Shown here: piece by piece, positions 55,175 to 63,847 of the stretch
Layout: each line of letters starts with the position of its first letter
Numbering within the stretch: the stretch's first letter is position 1
Made by a program: the position numbers and the translations under genes
NCBI RefSeq assembly: GCF_914271545.1
Contig: NZ_CAJZAH010000010.1
Location: forward strand, 89,732 to 153,731
From: Cupriavidus respiraculi
GTDB taxonomy: Bacteria > Pseudomonadota > Gammaproteobacteria > Burkholderiales > Burkholderiaceae
DNA length: 64,000 nucleotides
Reading direction: 5' to 3'
The notes under the pieces: generated by a model
Database searches by the model: none
What the model was told of the DNA's origin: nothing
What the model saw: only the letters and a program-made list of their open reading frames with translations

Positions 55175-56614
55175 ATGCGCTATGTCGATCGATGTACGGT
55201 CATTGGGGCCGTGCTGGCGGGGACGCTGCTGGCGAGTTGCGCGGGAAGTCCCGGCGTGCCAGGTCCGGTGGCTCGAATGACGGGCGTTGCCCCAATGCTA
55301 GCGGCGCCGGCTCCCCTGCCGGATGTGCCTTCGTTGACGGAGGAGCGGTGCATCGATGAGCGGGATTTTGTGCCGATGGCGGATCCGACGCCAGGCATCA
55401 ATCGGCTTCGGGCTCTGGTAAGCCGGCATGTCGATTGTCGGCAGGGTGAGAGTGCGCCCGTGGCCTTGCGCGTTGGAGACGCGGAAGCGGGGCGGGTACG
55501 GGCCGGACCCGATGGGGAGGAGGGCGGGAAGGGGAGCGTCGGGTCCATTGGGACCGCCAGGTTCGTATCCAGAGTCAGCGTGTACGGGCCTTCCAATGCC
55601 CTGCGAAAGCGGGTCAGTGTGGCGTTGCGCGCGGTGGATGTCACGCGGGGTCCGGTGTGGTCGGAAGGCGACGGGGTGCTCATGGTCCAGGTGAAGCCCG
55701 TGTTCACGTGCGGCCCGGCACAGGAGCTGTTTGATGAGCCGCCCGCCTGCCATGTCGCGTCCGGTGATCCGATCGCGGTACCGGTCGACGGGCGCGAAGT
55801 GTCGGGGGAATACGTCATCGAGTTCGACTGGACGCCGCGGCCGGGACAAGTCAAGGACGTGGTGACGTTCGACCTGGCGTTCAACACGTTCGCCTATTGG
55901 GTAAGGGATGCAAGTCATGCCGTCGGTAGTGGTGCGGGGAGCGGCAGATCGTCTGATGTGTCCCCCGGCGATGCTCCAGTGTTCGACGCGGGGCTGGATG
56001 CCGCGGGGGTCCGGATACGCTGCGATCGTGGCGTGGCAAGGGCGGGTACCAAGGGGTGCATCTTCCCGCAGGCTGCCGCCGTGTTCGTCGTGTCGAGCGG
56101 TGCGGAGGCTGGTGCCGAGGCGGTGGCGCACATGGACGATGCGCTGGGACATGGGGCGCCGGGGCGCTTCCGGATGCGGCCTGGCTTCCGGGCGATTGCC
56201 GATGAGAGCGCCATGGCCGAGCGTGGGGCGCTGCACCGGACGCAGATCGCTGCCATGCGCGACGCGAACCGTTATGCCTCCTGCTCGACGGTGAGCACTT
56301 CCGTCATCAGTTTGCATCCGCAGCACAGCGCATCCTGCCCGAACGAGCGGGCCGATCCCTGCGATTGCGATGAGTACCCATTCGCGAGCACCTATGAGGG
56401 CGCGTTTGCCGGCCGCACCACGACGTCGGCGCGCTTTGTCTCTCGCACGGACAATCGTGCGGTGGGTAGCGCGCTGGCAGACTTCTACGCCAGACAGCGC
56501 GTGATCGACATGTCGTACGAGACCGGACAGCGCGGGACGCTGAAGAATCCCTATTCCAGCTTTGTCTTCGATGGGAGCGGGGATGCCTTCTGGGTCCATA
56601 TCGCGCCGAGGTAG
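55175..56614 (+). CDS. Lipoprotein with C-terminal NucA/NucB-type DNase domain
   Basis: A 479-residue protein with a lipobox (LLASC near residue 22). The N-terminal 300 residues are a long domain of unknown fold with a beta-rich stretch (RKRVSVALRAVDVTRGPVWS, VIEFDWTPRPGQVKDVVTFD). The C-terminus carries a NucA/NucB-type nuclease pattern: MRDANRYASC near residue 365 and CDCDEYPFASTYEGA near residue 395, whose D-E-Y-P motif is the family signature. These are sporulation-type or toxin-type DNases. Being lipid-anchored outside the cytosol, it may degrade external DNA or act as a toxin. No immunity gene is identified. AGGGGA precedes the ATG. Confidence 0.75.
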   Translation: MRYVDRCTVIGAVLAGTLLASCAGSPGVPGPVARMTGVAPMLAAPAPLPDVPSLTEERCIDERDFVPMADPTPGINRLRALVSRHVDCRQGESAPVALRVGDAEAGRVRAGPDGEEGGKGSVGSIGTARFVSRVSVYGPSNALRKRVSVALRAVDVTRGPVWSEGDGVLMVQVKPVFTCGPAQELFDEPPACHVASGDPIAVPVDGREVSGEYVIEFDWTPRPGQVKDVVTFDLAFNTFAYWVRDASHAVGSGAGSGRSSDVSPGDAPVFDAGLDAAGVRIRCDRGVARAGTKGCIFPQAAAVFVVSSGAEAGAEAVAHMDDALGHGAPGRFRMRPGFRAIADESAMAERGALHRTQIAAMRDANRYASCSTVSTSVISLHPQHSASCPNERADPCDCDEYPFASTYEGAFAGRTTTSARFVSRTDNRAVGSALADFYARQRVIDMSYETGQRGTLKNPYSSFVFDGSGDAFWVHIAPR

Positions 56615-57864
56615 CGCAGCGCGTCCTCTAAGGCCGCAACAGTGGTCGGGCGCGTGTACATGGCTATCGGGCGGAGCATGCGTGCCTAGCTGATGTCGCC
56701 GTTCCGCCGGCGACGTTCCGCGTACCGCCAACGCAGCAAACTGGCGAACCGCGCCATCATCGGCGTCGATCCTGACTGGGAGTTGCCCGCTTCCGTGAGG
56801 TCGACAGCCGGCAGGACGCTTCGGCCACAATCGGTGGCGGCCATTGGCGCTTCTGGATCGATGATGCCAGGCTACCCCCAGTCCACGCGCGTCGCTTCAT
56901 GCTGAAGAGGCGTGCCTTTTCGCCCAGGTACCGTCCGCCGACGCCTGGTGGCTGTTGTCCCGTGTGCCTGGCGCCAATCCGCCGTCCCGCGAGCGGATGA
57001 CGGGAGCGCCCTCCAGGATCGCCCCTGCGGCTCTCCCCTTGGTGGAGGGCGGTCTGCTCGATGGGCTCTCTGGGCAGCACCAGTGCACGCACTGGACCGG
57101 CTTTCTTCCTATTAAGTTGGCCGTCCTTGGCTCCATGCGTTGCATCGCCCGGGCTGCGAGGTTCTGGTCGGTCCACTGCGTCTTTGCCGTAGCACCTGGG
57201 CAGGCCCAGTTCGGTCCACCTTAGCGTCTCCCTCCGCTGCGCTGCGGGCCGGGCTCTCGTGCTTCGCATCGAGCTCCGCTGACGCGGATCTCGCCCCTTC
57301 GGGCTTCCATCCCTGACGCCTCCGTGACGCCACCCTGCGGGCGTCGCCACTGCGCGCTATCGCTTGCCGGGCGTTGCCCTGCCGGCGTGCGCCGGCGCTG
57401 TTGTGCGCCGCGCGGCGGCGGGGGAGCGCGGGTCCTGCGGCCCCGCGCTGTGGTGCCGGGGTTGCGGACAGCGCATCGGTCCGCTCCGCCTCGCTGGTTT
57501 CGTCCAGGCGCGTCGCTTCTGCTCTTCGGAGCCGCCTCTTTCCGTCGCTTAGCACGGTCCGGCCTCAGTACAAGGGTTCGCTTCGCCGCGTCCTCACCCG
57601 TTCGGTGCTCGCCTGCGGCTGCGCTCCGCGTGCGGCCTCCGGGCGCGCCCTTGCACTGAGGCCGGACCGTGCTGCCCAAGCGCCGAGGCGGCTCCGAAGA
57701 GCAGAAGCGACAGGACGAAACCAGCGAGGCGAACCATGAGCACACCGACCATCCGCAACCCCGGCACCACCGACAACGCGGGCGTTCCCCCCGCACCCCC
57801 CGAGGCTCACCCAAGAGCATCCGATACGCGCCGCTCCGGCGCACTTTCGACAAGGAGCATCACC
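56615..57864. other. Intergenic region holding a large inverted repeat
   Basis: About 1.25 kb with no recognisable gene despite several open frames on both strands (their products are low-complexity Arg/Ala/Pro-rich). The right half carries a 125-bp inverted repeat (separate entry). Confidence 0.4.
57452..57768. repeat. Large imperfect inverted repeat, two arms of about 120-125 bp
   Basis: The arm 57452-57576 is complementary to 57648-57768, with small indels. Matched blocks include GGTGCCGGGGTTGCGGA (57452-57468 against 57752-57768), 57488-57505 against 57713-57730, 57513-57537 against 57686-57710 and 57552-57576 against 57648-57672. The spacer is about 71 bp. This could be a MITE-like element or an inverted duplication. 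It lies just upstream of the plasmid-related gene. Confidence 0.8.
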
Positions 57865-58173
57865 ATGCAAGACGATCGCATCAGCCATCTGTTACGCAGA
57901 CCTGCCCGTTTCGGTCTAGGCCTGCTTTGCATCACGACCGGCGCGTGGCAGGCGCTAAACGCCGGCGGGGAGGATCCGCTGGTCTATCTCGCGCGGCATG
58001 TGACCGGCGATTGGGGCGACCTCTGTGAGGAAGACCGCCGAGCCAACGAGAGCGCCGTCTCGAAAGGCGGCAGGTTGCATTCCGCGTACCGCATCGGCGA
58101 CGGGCCGCGCCTCTGGGTCATCACCGAGGCTGACCGCAGCATTACCACGCTGCTTTTACCGACGGAGTATTGA
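57865..58173 (+). CDS. Plasmid-related protein, about 100 aa
   Basis: ATG at 57865 follows CAAGGAGCATCACC, a strong ribosome binding site, so it is chosen over the upstream ATG at 57736, whose codons lie inside the large inverted repeat. The product has GDWGDLCEEDRRANESAVSK and LHSAYRIGDGPRLWVITEAD, then RSITTLLLPTEY, a conserved pattern found in many plasmid backbone genes of proteobacteria. Function unknown. Confidence 0.8.
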   Translation: MQDDRISHLLRRPARFGLGLLCITTGAWQALNAGGEDPLVYLARHVTGDWGDLCEEDRRANESAVSKGGRLHSAYRIGDGPRLWVITEADRSITTLLLPTEY

Positions 58174-58267
58174 CGCGGGCCCCGGAGCCTTCGGATCGGT
58201 GTGCGTTCCTCCGGTCCGAAAGCCCGGGCCACCTACCGAATTGGAACCCGACTTACAGGAGAGAGTG

Positions 58268-59122
58268 ATGCAACTGGCCAGCCGATTCACCCATACCGCG
58301 CATGCGCTGCAATCCGATGTGCCCCTGTCCGACGAGCAGATCCGGCTTGTCGCCCCGTCGATTTTTTCAGCGGAGAAGCACGCCAGCCGATCCGACCGCT
58401 ATGCGTATATCCCGACCGCAGCTGTCCTGTCCGAGCTGCGACGGGAGGGTTTCCAGCCGTTTATGGTGTGCCAGACCCGGGTCCGGCATGAACATCGGCG
58501 GGACCATACCAAGCACATGGTCCGGCTGCGCCATGCCAGCGACATCGCTGGCGAGGAAGCGAACGAGATCATCCTGATCAATTCGCATGACGGCACCAGC
58601 GCTTACCAGATGCTGGCGGGCATGTTCCGCTTTGTCTGCAAGAATGGACTCGTCTGCGGCACTGCGAGCGCCGATATTCGGGTCCCGCACAAGGGCGACA
58701 TCCTGACCGATGTCGTGCAGGGCGCGTATGACGTGCTGGAAGGTTTCCGGCCGATTGCGGAGGCCAAGGCGGGCATGAAGGCATTGCCGCTGGCAGGGGC
58801 GGAGCAGGCGGCGTTTGCCAGGGCCGCCCTGGCACTGCGATATGACAATGCGCAGGCGTGTGCCGGTTCCGCAGCCATTGCGCCCGTCACGCCCATCACG
58901 CCGGCCCAGCTGCTGGCGCCACGACGGCCGGACGATGTCGGCGGCGATCTTTGGACGACGCTCAATCGCGTGCAGGAAAACATGGTTCGCGGTGGCCTTG
59001 CCGGCCGCTCGCGGAGTGGAAGACGCATGCATACCCGGCCCGTGATGGGCATTGATTCGTCGATCCGCCTCAACCGCGCGCTATGGACGCTTGCCGAGGA
59101 GATGCGCCGGCTCAAGGGATAG
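58268..59122 (+). CDS. DUF932 family protein
   Basis: A 284-residue protein following ACAGGAGAGAG. The body (MQLASRFTHTAHALQSDVPL; RYAYIPTAAVLSELRREGFQ; HMVRLRHASD; EIILINSHDGTSAYQMLAGM; FRFVCKNGLVCG) is the standard DUF932 domain of plasmid and phage genes. Such proteins are found in leading regions; role unknown. Downstream is a clear terminator. Confidence 0.9.
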   Translation: MQLASRFTHTAHALQSDVPLSDEQIRLVAPSIFSAEKHASRSDRYAYIPTAAVLSELRREGFQPFMVCQTRVRHEHRRDHTKHMVRLRHASDIAGEEANEIILINSHDGTSAYQMLAGMFRFVCKNGLVCGTASADIRVPHKGDILTDVVQGAYDVLEGFRPIAEAKAGMKALPLAGAEQAAFARAALALRYDNAQACAGSAAIAPVTPITPAQLLAPRRPDDVGGDLWTTLNRVQENMVRGGLAGRSRSGRRMHTRPVMGIDSSIRLNRALWTLAEEMRRLKG

Positions 59123-59145
59123 GCGACGGATACCGAACCGTGTGA

Positions 59146-59170
59146 GAGCCCCGCAGCGCGGGGCTCTTAG
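59146..59170. terminator. Rho-independent-like terminator after the DUF932 gene
   Basis: GAGCCCCGC at 59146-59154 pairs with GCGGGGCTC at 59158-59166 (9-bp stem, 3-nt loop), followed by TTAG. It lies between two convergent genes and could serve both directions. Confidence 0.65.
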
Positions 59171-59184
59171 CATTGATGCGAAGG

Positions 59185-59613
59185 CTAGCCGCCGGACGGG
59201 TTCTGGCGCGCGAGCGCCTTGCCGAGCCGTTCGTACTGCGCCATGGACTCTGCCTGTGCCGCCGCGTCCGGGTACATCGCTTCATGAAGGCCGGCGATCG
59301 GTTGGGGCACGCGCGGCATGCCGGCGGAGGGGGGCATGGACAGCCTGGTGGACCGGCTATCGCGACCGAGCCGCACGGCTGAACGCAGCGTGCCGGCCGC
59401 AGCCTCATTATTGCGCCTGTATCGCGCGAGGTAATTGCGAAACGTGCCGAGGGACAGGGACAATCCGCCTCGCTCGAGCACAGCCACGACATCCTGCGCG
59501 CTCGCGCCGGTGGCGAGCTTCGCCTCGATGGCCGGCATCAGGGCGCGCAGGCGCGCTGCCTTCGTCCGCGGCGCGATGGCACTGATCTGCGCCAGTAGAT
59601 CGCTGTCCGACAT
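59185..59613 (-). CDS. HTH-like plasmid backbone protein
   Basis: A 142-residue protein. Start ATG 59613 follows GGGAGGAATGGCCA, a very strong ribosome binding site. The N-terminal 75 residues (SDLLAQISAIAPRTKAARLR, EAKLATGASAQDVVAVLERG, GLSLSLGTFRNYLARYRR) have the pattern of a DNA-binding helical domain found in small plasmid proteins; it might be the accessory partner (StbA/TraK-like) missing at the stbB locus. The rest is disordered. Assignment is tentative. Confidence 0.55.
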   Translation of the reverse strand: MSDSDLLAQISAIAPRTKAARLRALMPAIEAKLATGASAQDVVAVLERGGLSLSLGTFRNYLARYRRNNEAAAGTLRSAVRLGRDSRSTRLSMPPSAGMPRVPQPIAGLHEAMYPDAAAQAESMAQYERLGKALARQNPSGG

Positions 59614-60108
59614 TGGCCATTCCTCCCGATGCGCTTCCAAATTGCTATCGCGGTGCTGCCTTGCTGCCCGCATTGTGGAATTGTCTCGCCACCAGCCGCT
59701 ATCGATTTGGTGCGATTGCTATGCGAATCTGATCCGCGTTCGGTGCGGATGCGGTCGGGCTTCGCCCTGTGTGCCTGGACGCCCTTGGATTGTGGCTTCC
59801 CAGCCTCCGGCCGCGCCTTGCGAGTCCATACGCCGCAACAGCCAGCGACCTGCGAGGATCGATATATACACAGTACGCACCTCGAAGATTTCCCCGTTTA
59901 AAGGTATCGATGCGACGTCATTTTGATTAGGCAGCGACTTCAGAACGGATTGGGTGTGCCGTTAGATCATGGATAGAGGGCTTCTCCTCGCAGTCGTCCC
60001 GACGCGCGTGTTCTAGCCGGTGAACCGAGGGCGACCAGTGTCGGTCCGATGGGAGCATCACTTGCATCGGCCTGTCGATGCCAGCGCGTCAGAGGTCATC
60101 CGTGAGTT
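59614..60108. other. Intergenic region between divergent genes
   Basis: About 495 bp with no gene. It contains ATCCGC...GCGGAT near 59730-59750 and an AT-richer end (GATATATACACAGTACGCAC, near 59861-59880) that may hold a promoter. No clear function. Confidence 0.35.
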
Positions 60109-61374
60109 GTGCCTCATGACAATAAGGCAATAGATGTGAATTCGAGCGAAAACATTTCGAGTACCGCAAGAACCTACGTACTAAGCGCACTGGCTGTCCC
60201 GGTCGCCCAGTTCAGGAAAACGTATGAGTGGGCAGTTCGTGCAACAGCCCGCTATGACGGTATGCGCACGCCAGACGACGCGGTTCCATGGCCGCGTTTC
60301 CTGCTCGTCGCGTCCGTGTTGCAGGTGATTTCGATGGCGGGGTTCAATCTCTTCACTGTCCAGACGATCACATTCGCGCAGTCCTCCTATGGATCGACGG
60401 ATGTGATCCGCACTGTGATCGGGCAAGTTTTGGAAAGCGCGTCCCAGATCAACGAAGACCTGCAGACGGTCAAGTTGAGCAGCCTGTCGCTAGTGCTCAT
60501 CTTCGCCGTCGGGCTCTGGATGACGCTGATTGCATGTACCGCTGCGCTTGCCAATATAAACCTAAGGCGGTGGGCACTAAGCAAGCAGGGATTCGAGAGG
60601 ACGTGTCACGTACTATCCGCGCATACTGCGGATTGCGCGCTCGTGTGGGGAGCTACGGCACTTGCGGCGTTCGCGTTGCACGTGCTAGGAGTGCCGCTAC
60701 CGGAGATTATGAGCAGCGACGTCGGTGCCCTAGCATACGCGCTAGCAAACGTTGTTCTCGCTATTGGCGCCACCGTAGCGATTCAATGGCGTCGAGGAAA
60801 GGGCCGGACCGAGACCCTGCGAGTGCCGGCAACTACCGCGGCTCTGGCTTTATTCGCCGCCGTTTTTCCTGTCTGCATACTTCATATCAGTACGCGTGTT
60901 GGCCAGTCGATGCCGCCTATGTTGCATTGGAGTACGTCGATACAGTGCGATCAGAGCGACTGCTTTGCATACGTGCGATCGGAGAACACGCGCCGAATCA
61001 TCCTTGACTCGGACGTCAATGTGCAGGTGGAGGCCCGCTATCGGAATACGCAGACAAATCTGCCAGTGGTCGGATACTTCAATGCGCGAATTCGCGTTAG
61101 CGATCCGGACGCAAATCATGGGCCGCCCGATATCGAGCCTGGCGTGACCAAGGTCCTGCGGGTGCGCAGCGTCACGATCTTGTGCCCTATCGATATTGTC
61201 AAAGACCTATTGTATGAACCGGTCGCTGTCAGAGGCGGCGAGACGCTAGCCTATGTCGCCGGCGCAAGTCGCCGCAATGAGCGAGGGAGTGTGATGGTAG
61301 ATGTTTCACCTCGCTTCTTACACCCGCTATTTTCAAAAGCAGGAGGAGAATGCAGGGCTGGCATAGTCTCGTGA
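60109..61374 (+). CDS. Hypothetical polytopic membrane protein, 421 aa
   Basis: Starts at GTG 60109 (MPHDNKAIDVNSSEN) or a later in-frame GTG at 60136. Transmembrane segments lie near residues 64-85 (FLLVASVLQVISMAGFNLF), 125-148 (LSLVLIFAVGLWMTLIACTA), 177-196, 200-222 and 240-262. The last 140 residues, from about residue 281, are probably on one side of the membrane. No family recognised; GC content is lower than in neighbours, suggesting foreign origin. Confidence 0.6.
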   Translation: MPHDNKAIDVNSSENISSTARTYVLSALAVPVAQFRKTYEWAVRATARYDGMRTPDDAVPWPRFLLVASVLQVISMAGFNLFTVQTITFAQSSYGSTDVIRTVIGQVLESASQINEDLQTVKLSSLSLVLIFAVGLWMTLIACTAALANINLRRWALSKQGFERTCHVLSAHTADCALVWGATALAAFALHVLGVPLPEIMSSDVGALAYALANVVLAIGATVAIQWRRGKGRTETLRVPATTAALALFAAVFPVCILHISTRVGQSMPPMLHWSTSIQCDQSDCFAYVRSENTRRIILDSDVNVQVEARYRNTQTNLPVVGYFNARIRVSDPDANHGPPDIEPGVTKVLRVRSVTILCPIDIVKDLLYEPVAVRGGETLAYVAGASRRNERGSVMVDVSPRFLHPLFSKAGGECRAGIVS

Positions 61375-61586
61375 TGCGATGATGCGATGATGCGAGGGGC
61401 CTTTACTCCCGGGCAATGCAGCACTGGGGCGCTTTCAGATGAGGAACACGGGAGCAGCATTCCGAAATCATGAATCGCCTGCTGGGACCTCGCACATGCC
61501 CGCACTCCCTCTTTTAACTCTATTCACGCTGGTACAAATCAACAAGACGGCACTCGACTGTTCGGATGCCTCCACGGGGCACGCCT

Positions 61587-61970
61587 CTAAATTGCTATCT
61601 TTTTCGAGTCTATATCGCTTGGGCCCCGCGCGGTTTGCAGGACGAGAACCCAAAGGTTTTCCTCGGCAGCCCTTTCCAAGGCGAACTGCCGGGCTGTGTC
61701 CTGATAGCCCACCGGAAGTACTCTGTAGCAATTTTTGGGCACGGAGATGCATGCTCTGTCGCCGACAGGGATGAGATACTGGATAACGATAGTGCCGTCT
61801 TCGTTGATGCTTGCACGAGTTCTGTGCTGTAAGGCCCGGATGGCGTCTTCGCACGTTCGCACTCTTGTATCCGTACGCTTCTCAGCGGTCCCCCACCATC
61901 GGTCGAGCACGTATCCCATCACAACTTTTTCATAGTCAAGATGTCGGCGGGATGTAACTTGTACCTGCAT
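61587..61970 (-). CDS. Hypothetical protein, 127 aa
   Basis: ATG at 61970 starts MQVQVTSRRHLDYEKVVMGY and continues WWGTAEKRTDTRVRTCEDAI; GTIVIQYLIPVGDRACISVP; LPVGYQDTARQFALERA. It may be a small basic enzyme or nucleic-acid protein, but I recognise no family. An upstream extension of the frame to 62132 lies in IS-associated sequence. Confidence 0.4.
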   Translation of the reverse strand: MQVQVTSRRHLDYEKVVMGYVLDRWWGTAEKRTDTRVRTCEDAIRALQHRTRASINEDGTIVIQYLIPVGDRACISVPKNCYRVLPVGYQDTARQFALERAAEENLWVLVLQTARGPSDIDSKKIAI

Positions 61971-62119
61971 CCGATCCAACCGCGAGCTGGTTGGGGGCAG
62001 TTCTCTACGCAATGCGCCGTTCACCCGACCGTCAGAGCGACGATCGCATGCCCATCGGCAAAGCTTCTCCAGCGAGCTGTTAGCTTCGACTTCCAGCGAA
62101 ACCGCATGCACCCTTGCCG

Positions 62120-62215
62120 AGCCGGAGGCCAAGATCGATAGCGGCCGCAGGCCCGCCGAGCTTCGAGGCGGTCTACTTCACGCAGGCTCATGGTCATCCA
62201 GCCCCGATCGTTCAT
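62120..62215 (-). pseudogene. N-terminal fragment of a second transposase of ISNCY type
   Basis: MNDRGWMTMSLREVDRLEAR at 62215 downwards resembles the N-terminus of an ISNCY-type transposase (compare MGRADTITMSMRELDRC of the neighbouring intact one) but soon loses similarity. It is interpreted as an older element cut by later insertion. Confidence 0.4.
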
Positions 62216-62231
62216 GGCGCGCTTCCGATGC

Positions 62232-63847
62232 CGTGCTTTTTTTGTCGTTGGGCGTGATACGTAAGGCAGTCCAGCTGGCCGGTCTTGATGCCGTCTCAAC
62301 AGGGTGGGGCGGTTGACCCCGCGATGGCTCTTTCCAGGTCCAGCCGATTGATCTGCCGCTTGCGCTTGGCGCCCGGGGTTGGCTTCATGGCCATCGCCGC
62401 GCCACCGCTGAGCGTGCGTGCCGGGCCCGCCGTTTGTCGGTCCTCGCGCAACGCCTGCACCCGCGCCGCGATCTCCAGCACGTGCCCCAGCCGCTTGTGC
62501 TCCACGATGTCCGCCTGCCGGATCGTCTCGCGCGGATCGAACACGCTGTAGGGCAGGGCAGCGCCATCGGCCCATAACTCGATCCGCCCATCCGGGTATT
62601 CGGCCACCTCGATGGTCCGGTGGATCAGCTTGCGGTGTGCCACGCAGTCCTGCAGCAGGTACACGACCTTGTCGTACTGCAACGTCAGGTTCTGCGACAC
62701 CTTGCGCCATTCGCGCCAGGTAAAGATCCGCGTCAGGTCTTCATCGCCACGCACCGGCCGGTGCGCATCGAAGTCGCTGCGCGGCACCTTGGCAAAGCGG
62801 GCGTTAAAGTCGGCGATAAAGGCCGGCGCATAGGCATTCGCGGCCGCCGGCGAGTCGATCCCGCGCAGCCGCAGTTCCTTGACCAGCCGGTCCTGCAGCG
62901 TGCTATTCATTCGCTCCACGCGCCCCTTGGCCTGGCTCGAATTGGCGCACAGGATGTCGATGTTCAGCTCGAACAGCGCCCGCCCAAACTGCGTATAGCC
63001 GCGCCCGTCCGGCCCATCCTTCGCATTGACCCGGAACACCCCGGCCTTGTCGCTGTAGAAGGCCACCGGCTTGCCGTGCTGCTCGATATACGAGCGCGTC
63101 GCGGCAAAGTACGAGAAGGTCGACTCGGTCGGCACGAACCGCAGTTGCATCAGCTGCCCGGTCGCATCGTCGACGTAGACCAGCAGCGTGCAAGCCGGCC
63201 CCCGGTCCTCGAACCAGCGGTGATCGCTGCCATCGATCTGGATCAATTCCCCAAAGCAGGCGCGCCGGTGCCGCGGCTGGTGGACCTTGGGCGGGCGCAG
63301 CTTCCTCGGCACCCAGAAGCCGGCATCGATCATGATCCGGCGCACGCAGGCCGGGGAGATCTCAATGCCATGGCGCTCGCGCAGCTTCTCGCAGGCAAAC
63401 GTCGGGCCGAAGTCGGCGTAACTGTCGCGGATCAGGCCGCGTACACGAGACTCCAGACCGAGCGGCAAATGGCGATGCCCGGGCTGCCCCCATTTGCGGG
63501 AAACCAAGCCTCGGGGGCCATCCTCCCGATATCGCTGCACCAATCGTTCGACGTGGCGCCTGGACAGACCAAGCTTCTCCGCTGCACGCCAGACCATTAG
63601 GCCGTCGTGTACAACGGCCTGGATGACCTTGCACCGGTCCAGTTCCCGCATGCTCATGGTGATGGTATCGGCTCGTCCCATGATCGCGCTCCTGGCTCGG
63701 CGGCAAAGCCGCCAGCTTGGCACCACAGGCAGAGCTACGACATTTGAATTGATCTCAAGTACGACATTAGAAAAAACGGCCGACATCATTTGTCTAGGTG
63801 GTTTTCAAAGGTCTGCGCCCTGGCTACATTCAAATGTCAGTCCGATC
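62232..63847 (-). mobile_element. IS1202/ISNCY-type insertion sequence, first copy
   Basis: Bases 62232-62385 and 63847-64000 are nearly identical (offset 1,615 bp; for example GTGCTTTTTTTGTCGTTGGG in both), so a unit of about 1.6 kb is repeated in direct orientation. It holds one transposase gene. Exact termini were not found; inverted ends were not recognised, and the right end lies somewhere between 63730 and 63847. Confidence 0.75.
62296..63681 (-). CDS. ISNCY-family (IS1202-type) DDE transposase
   Basis: A 461-residue transposase. ATG 63681 follows CCAGGAGCGCGATC. The N-terminal HTH (AAEKLGLSRRHVERLVQRYR) precedes an integrase-type core with candidate catalytic residues D150 (ELIQIDGSDHRW), D211 (FYSDKAGVFR) and E256 (AKGRVERMNS). 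The C-terminus ends AIAGSTAPPC. Intact, so probably active. Confidence 0.93.
   Translation of the reverse strand: MGRADTITMSMRELDRCKVIQAVVHDGLMVWRAAEKLGLSRRHVERLVQRYREDGPRGLVSRKWGQPGHRHLPLGLESRVRGLIRDSYADFGPTFACEKLRERHGIEISPACVRRIMIDAGFWVPRKLRPPKVHQPRHRRACFGELIQIDGSDHRWFEDRGPACTLLVYVDDATGQLMQLRFVPTESTFSYFAATRSYIEQHGKPVAFYSDKAGVFRVNAKDGPDGRGYTQFGRALFELNIDILCANSSQAKGRVERMNSTLQDRLVKELRLRGIDSPAAANAYAPAFIADFNARFAKVPRSDFDAHRPVRGDEDLTRIFTWREWRKVSQNLTLQYDKVVYLLQDCVAHRKLIHRTIEVAEYPDGRIELWADGAALPYSVFDPRETIRQADIVEHKRLGHVLEIAARVQALREDRQTAGPARTLSGGAAMAMKPTPGAKRKRQINRLDLERAIAGSTAPPC

Noticed and set aside
55298-56830. A 510-codon - strand frame opposite the DNase gene
   Set aside because: Arg/His-rich low-complexity product; the + strand product has a lipobox and a nuclease motif.
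57221-57853. A 210-codon - strand frame across the inverted repeat
   Set aside because: It is a product of GC-rich repeat sequence (Arg/Ala/Ser-rich) and not of a recognisable gene.
57736-57864. Earlier start for the plasmid-related protein at 57736
   Set aside because: That start lies in the inverted repeat with a weak ribosome binding site; ATG 57865 has AAGGAG at the right distance and fits the usual family length.
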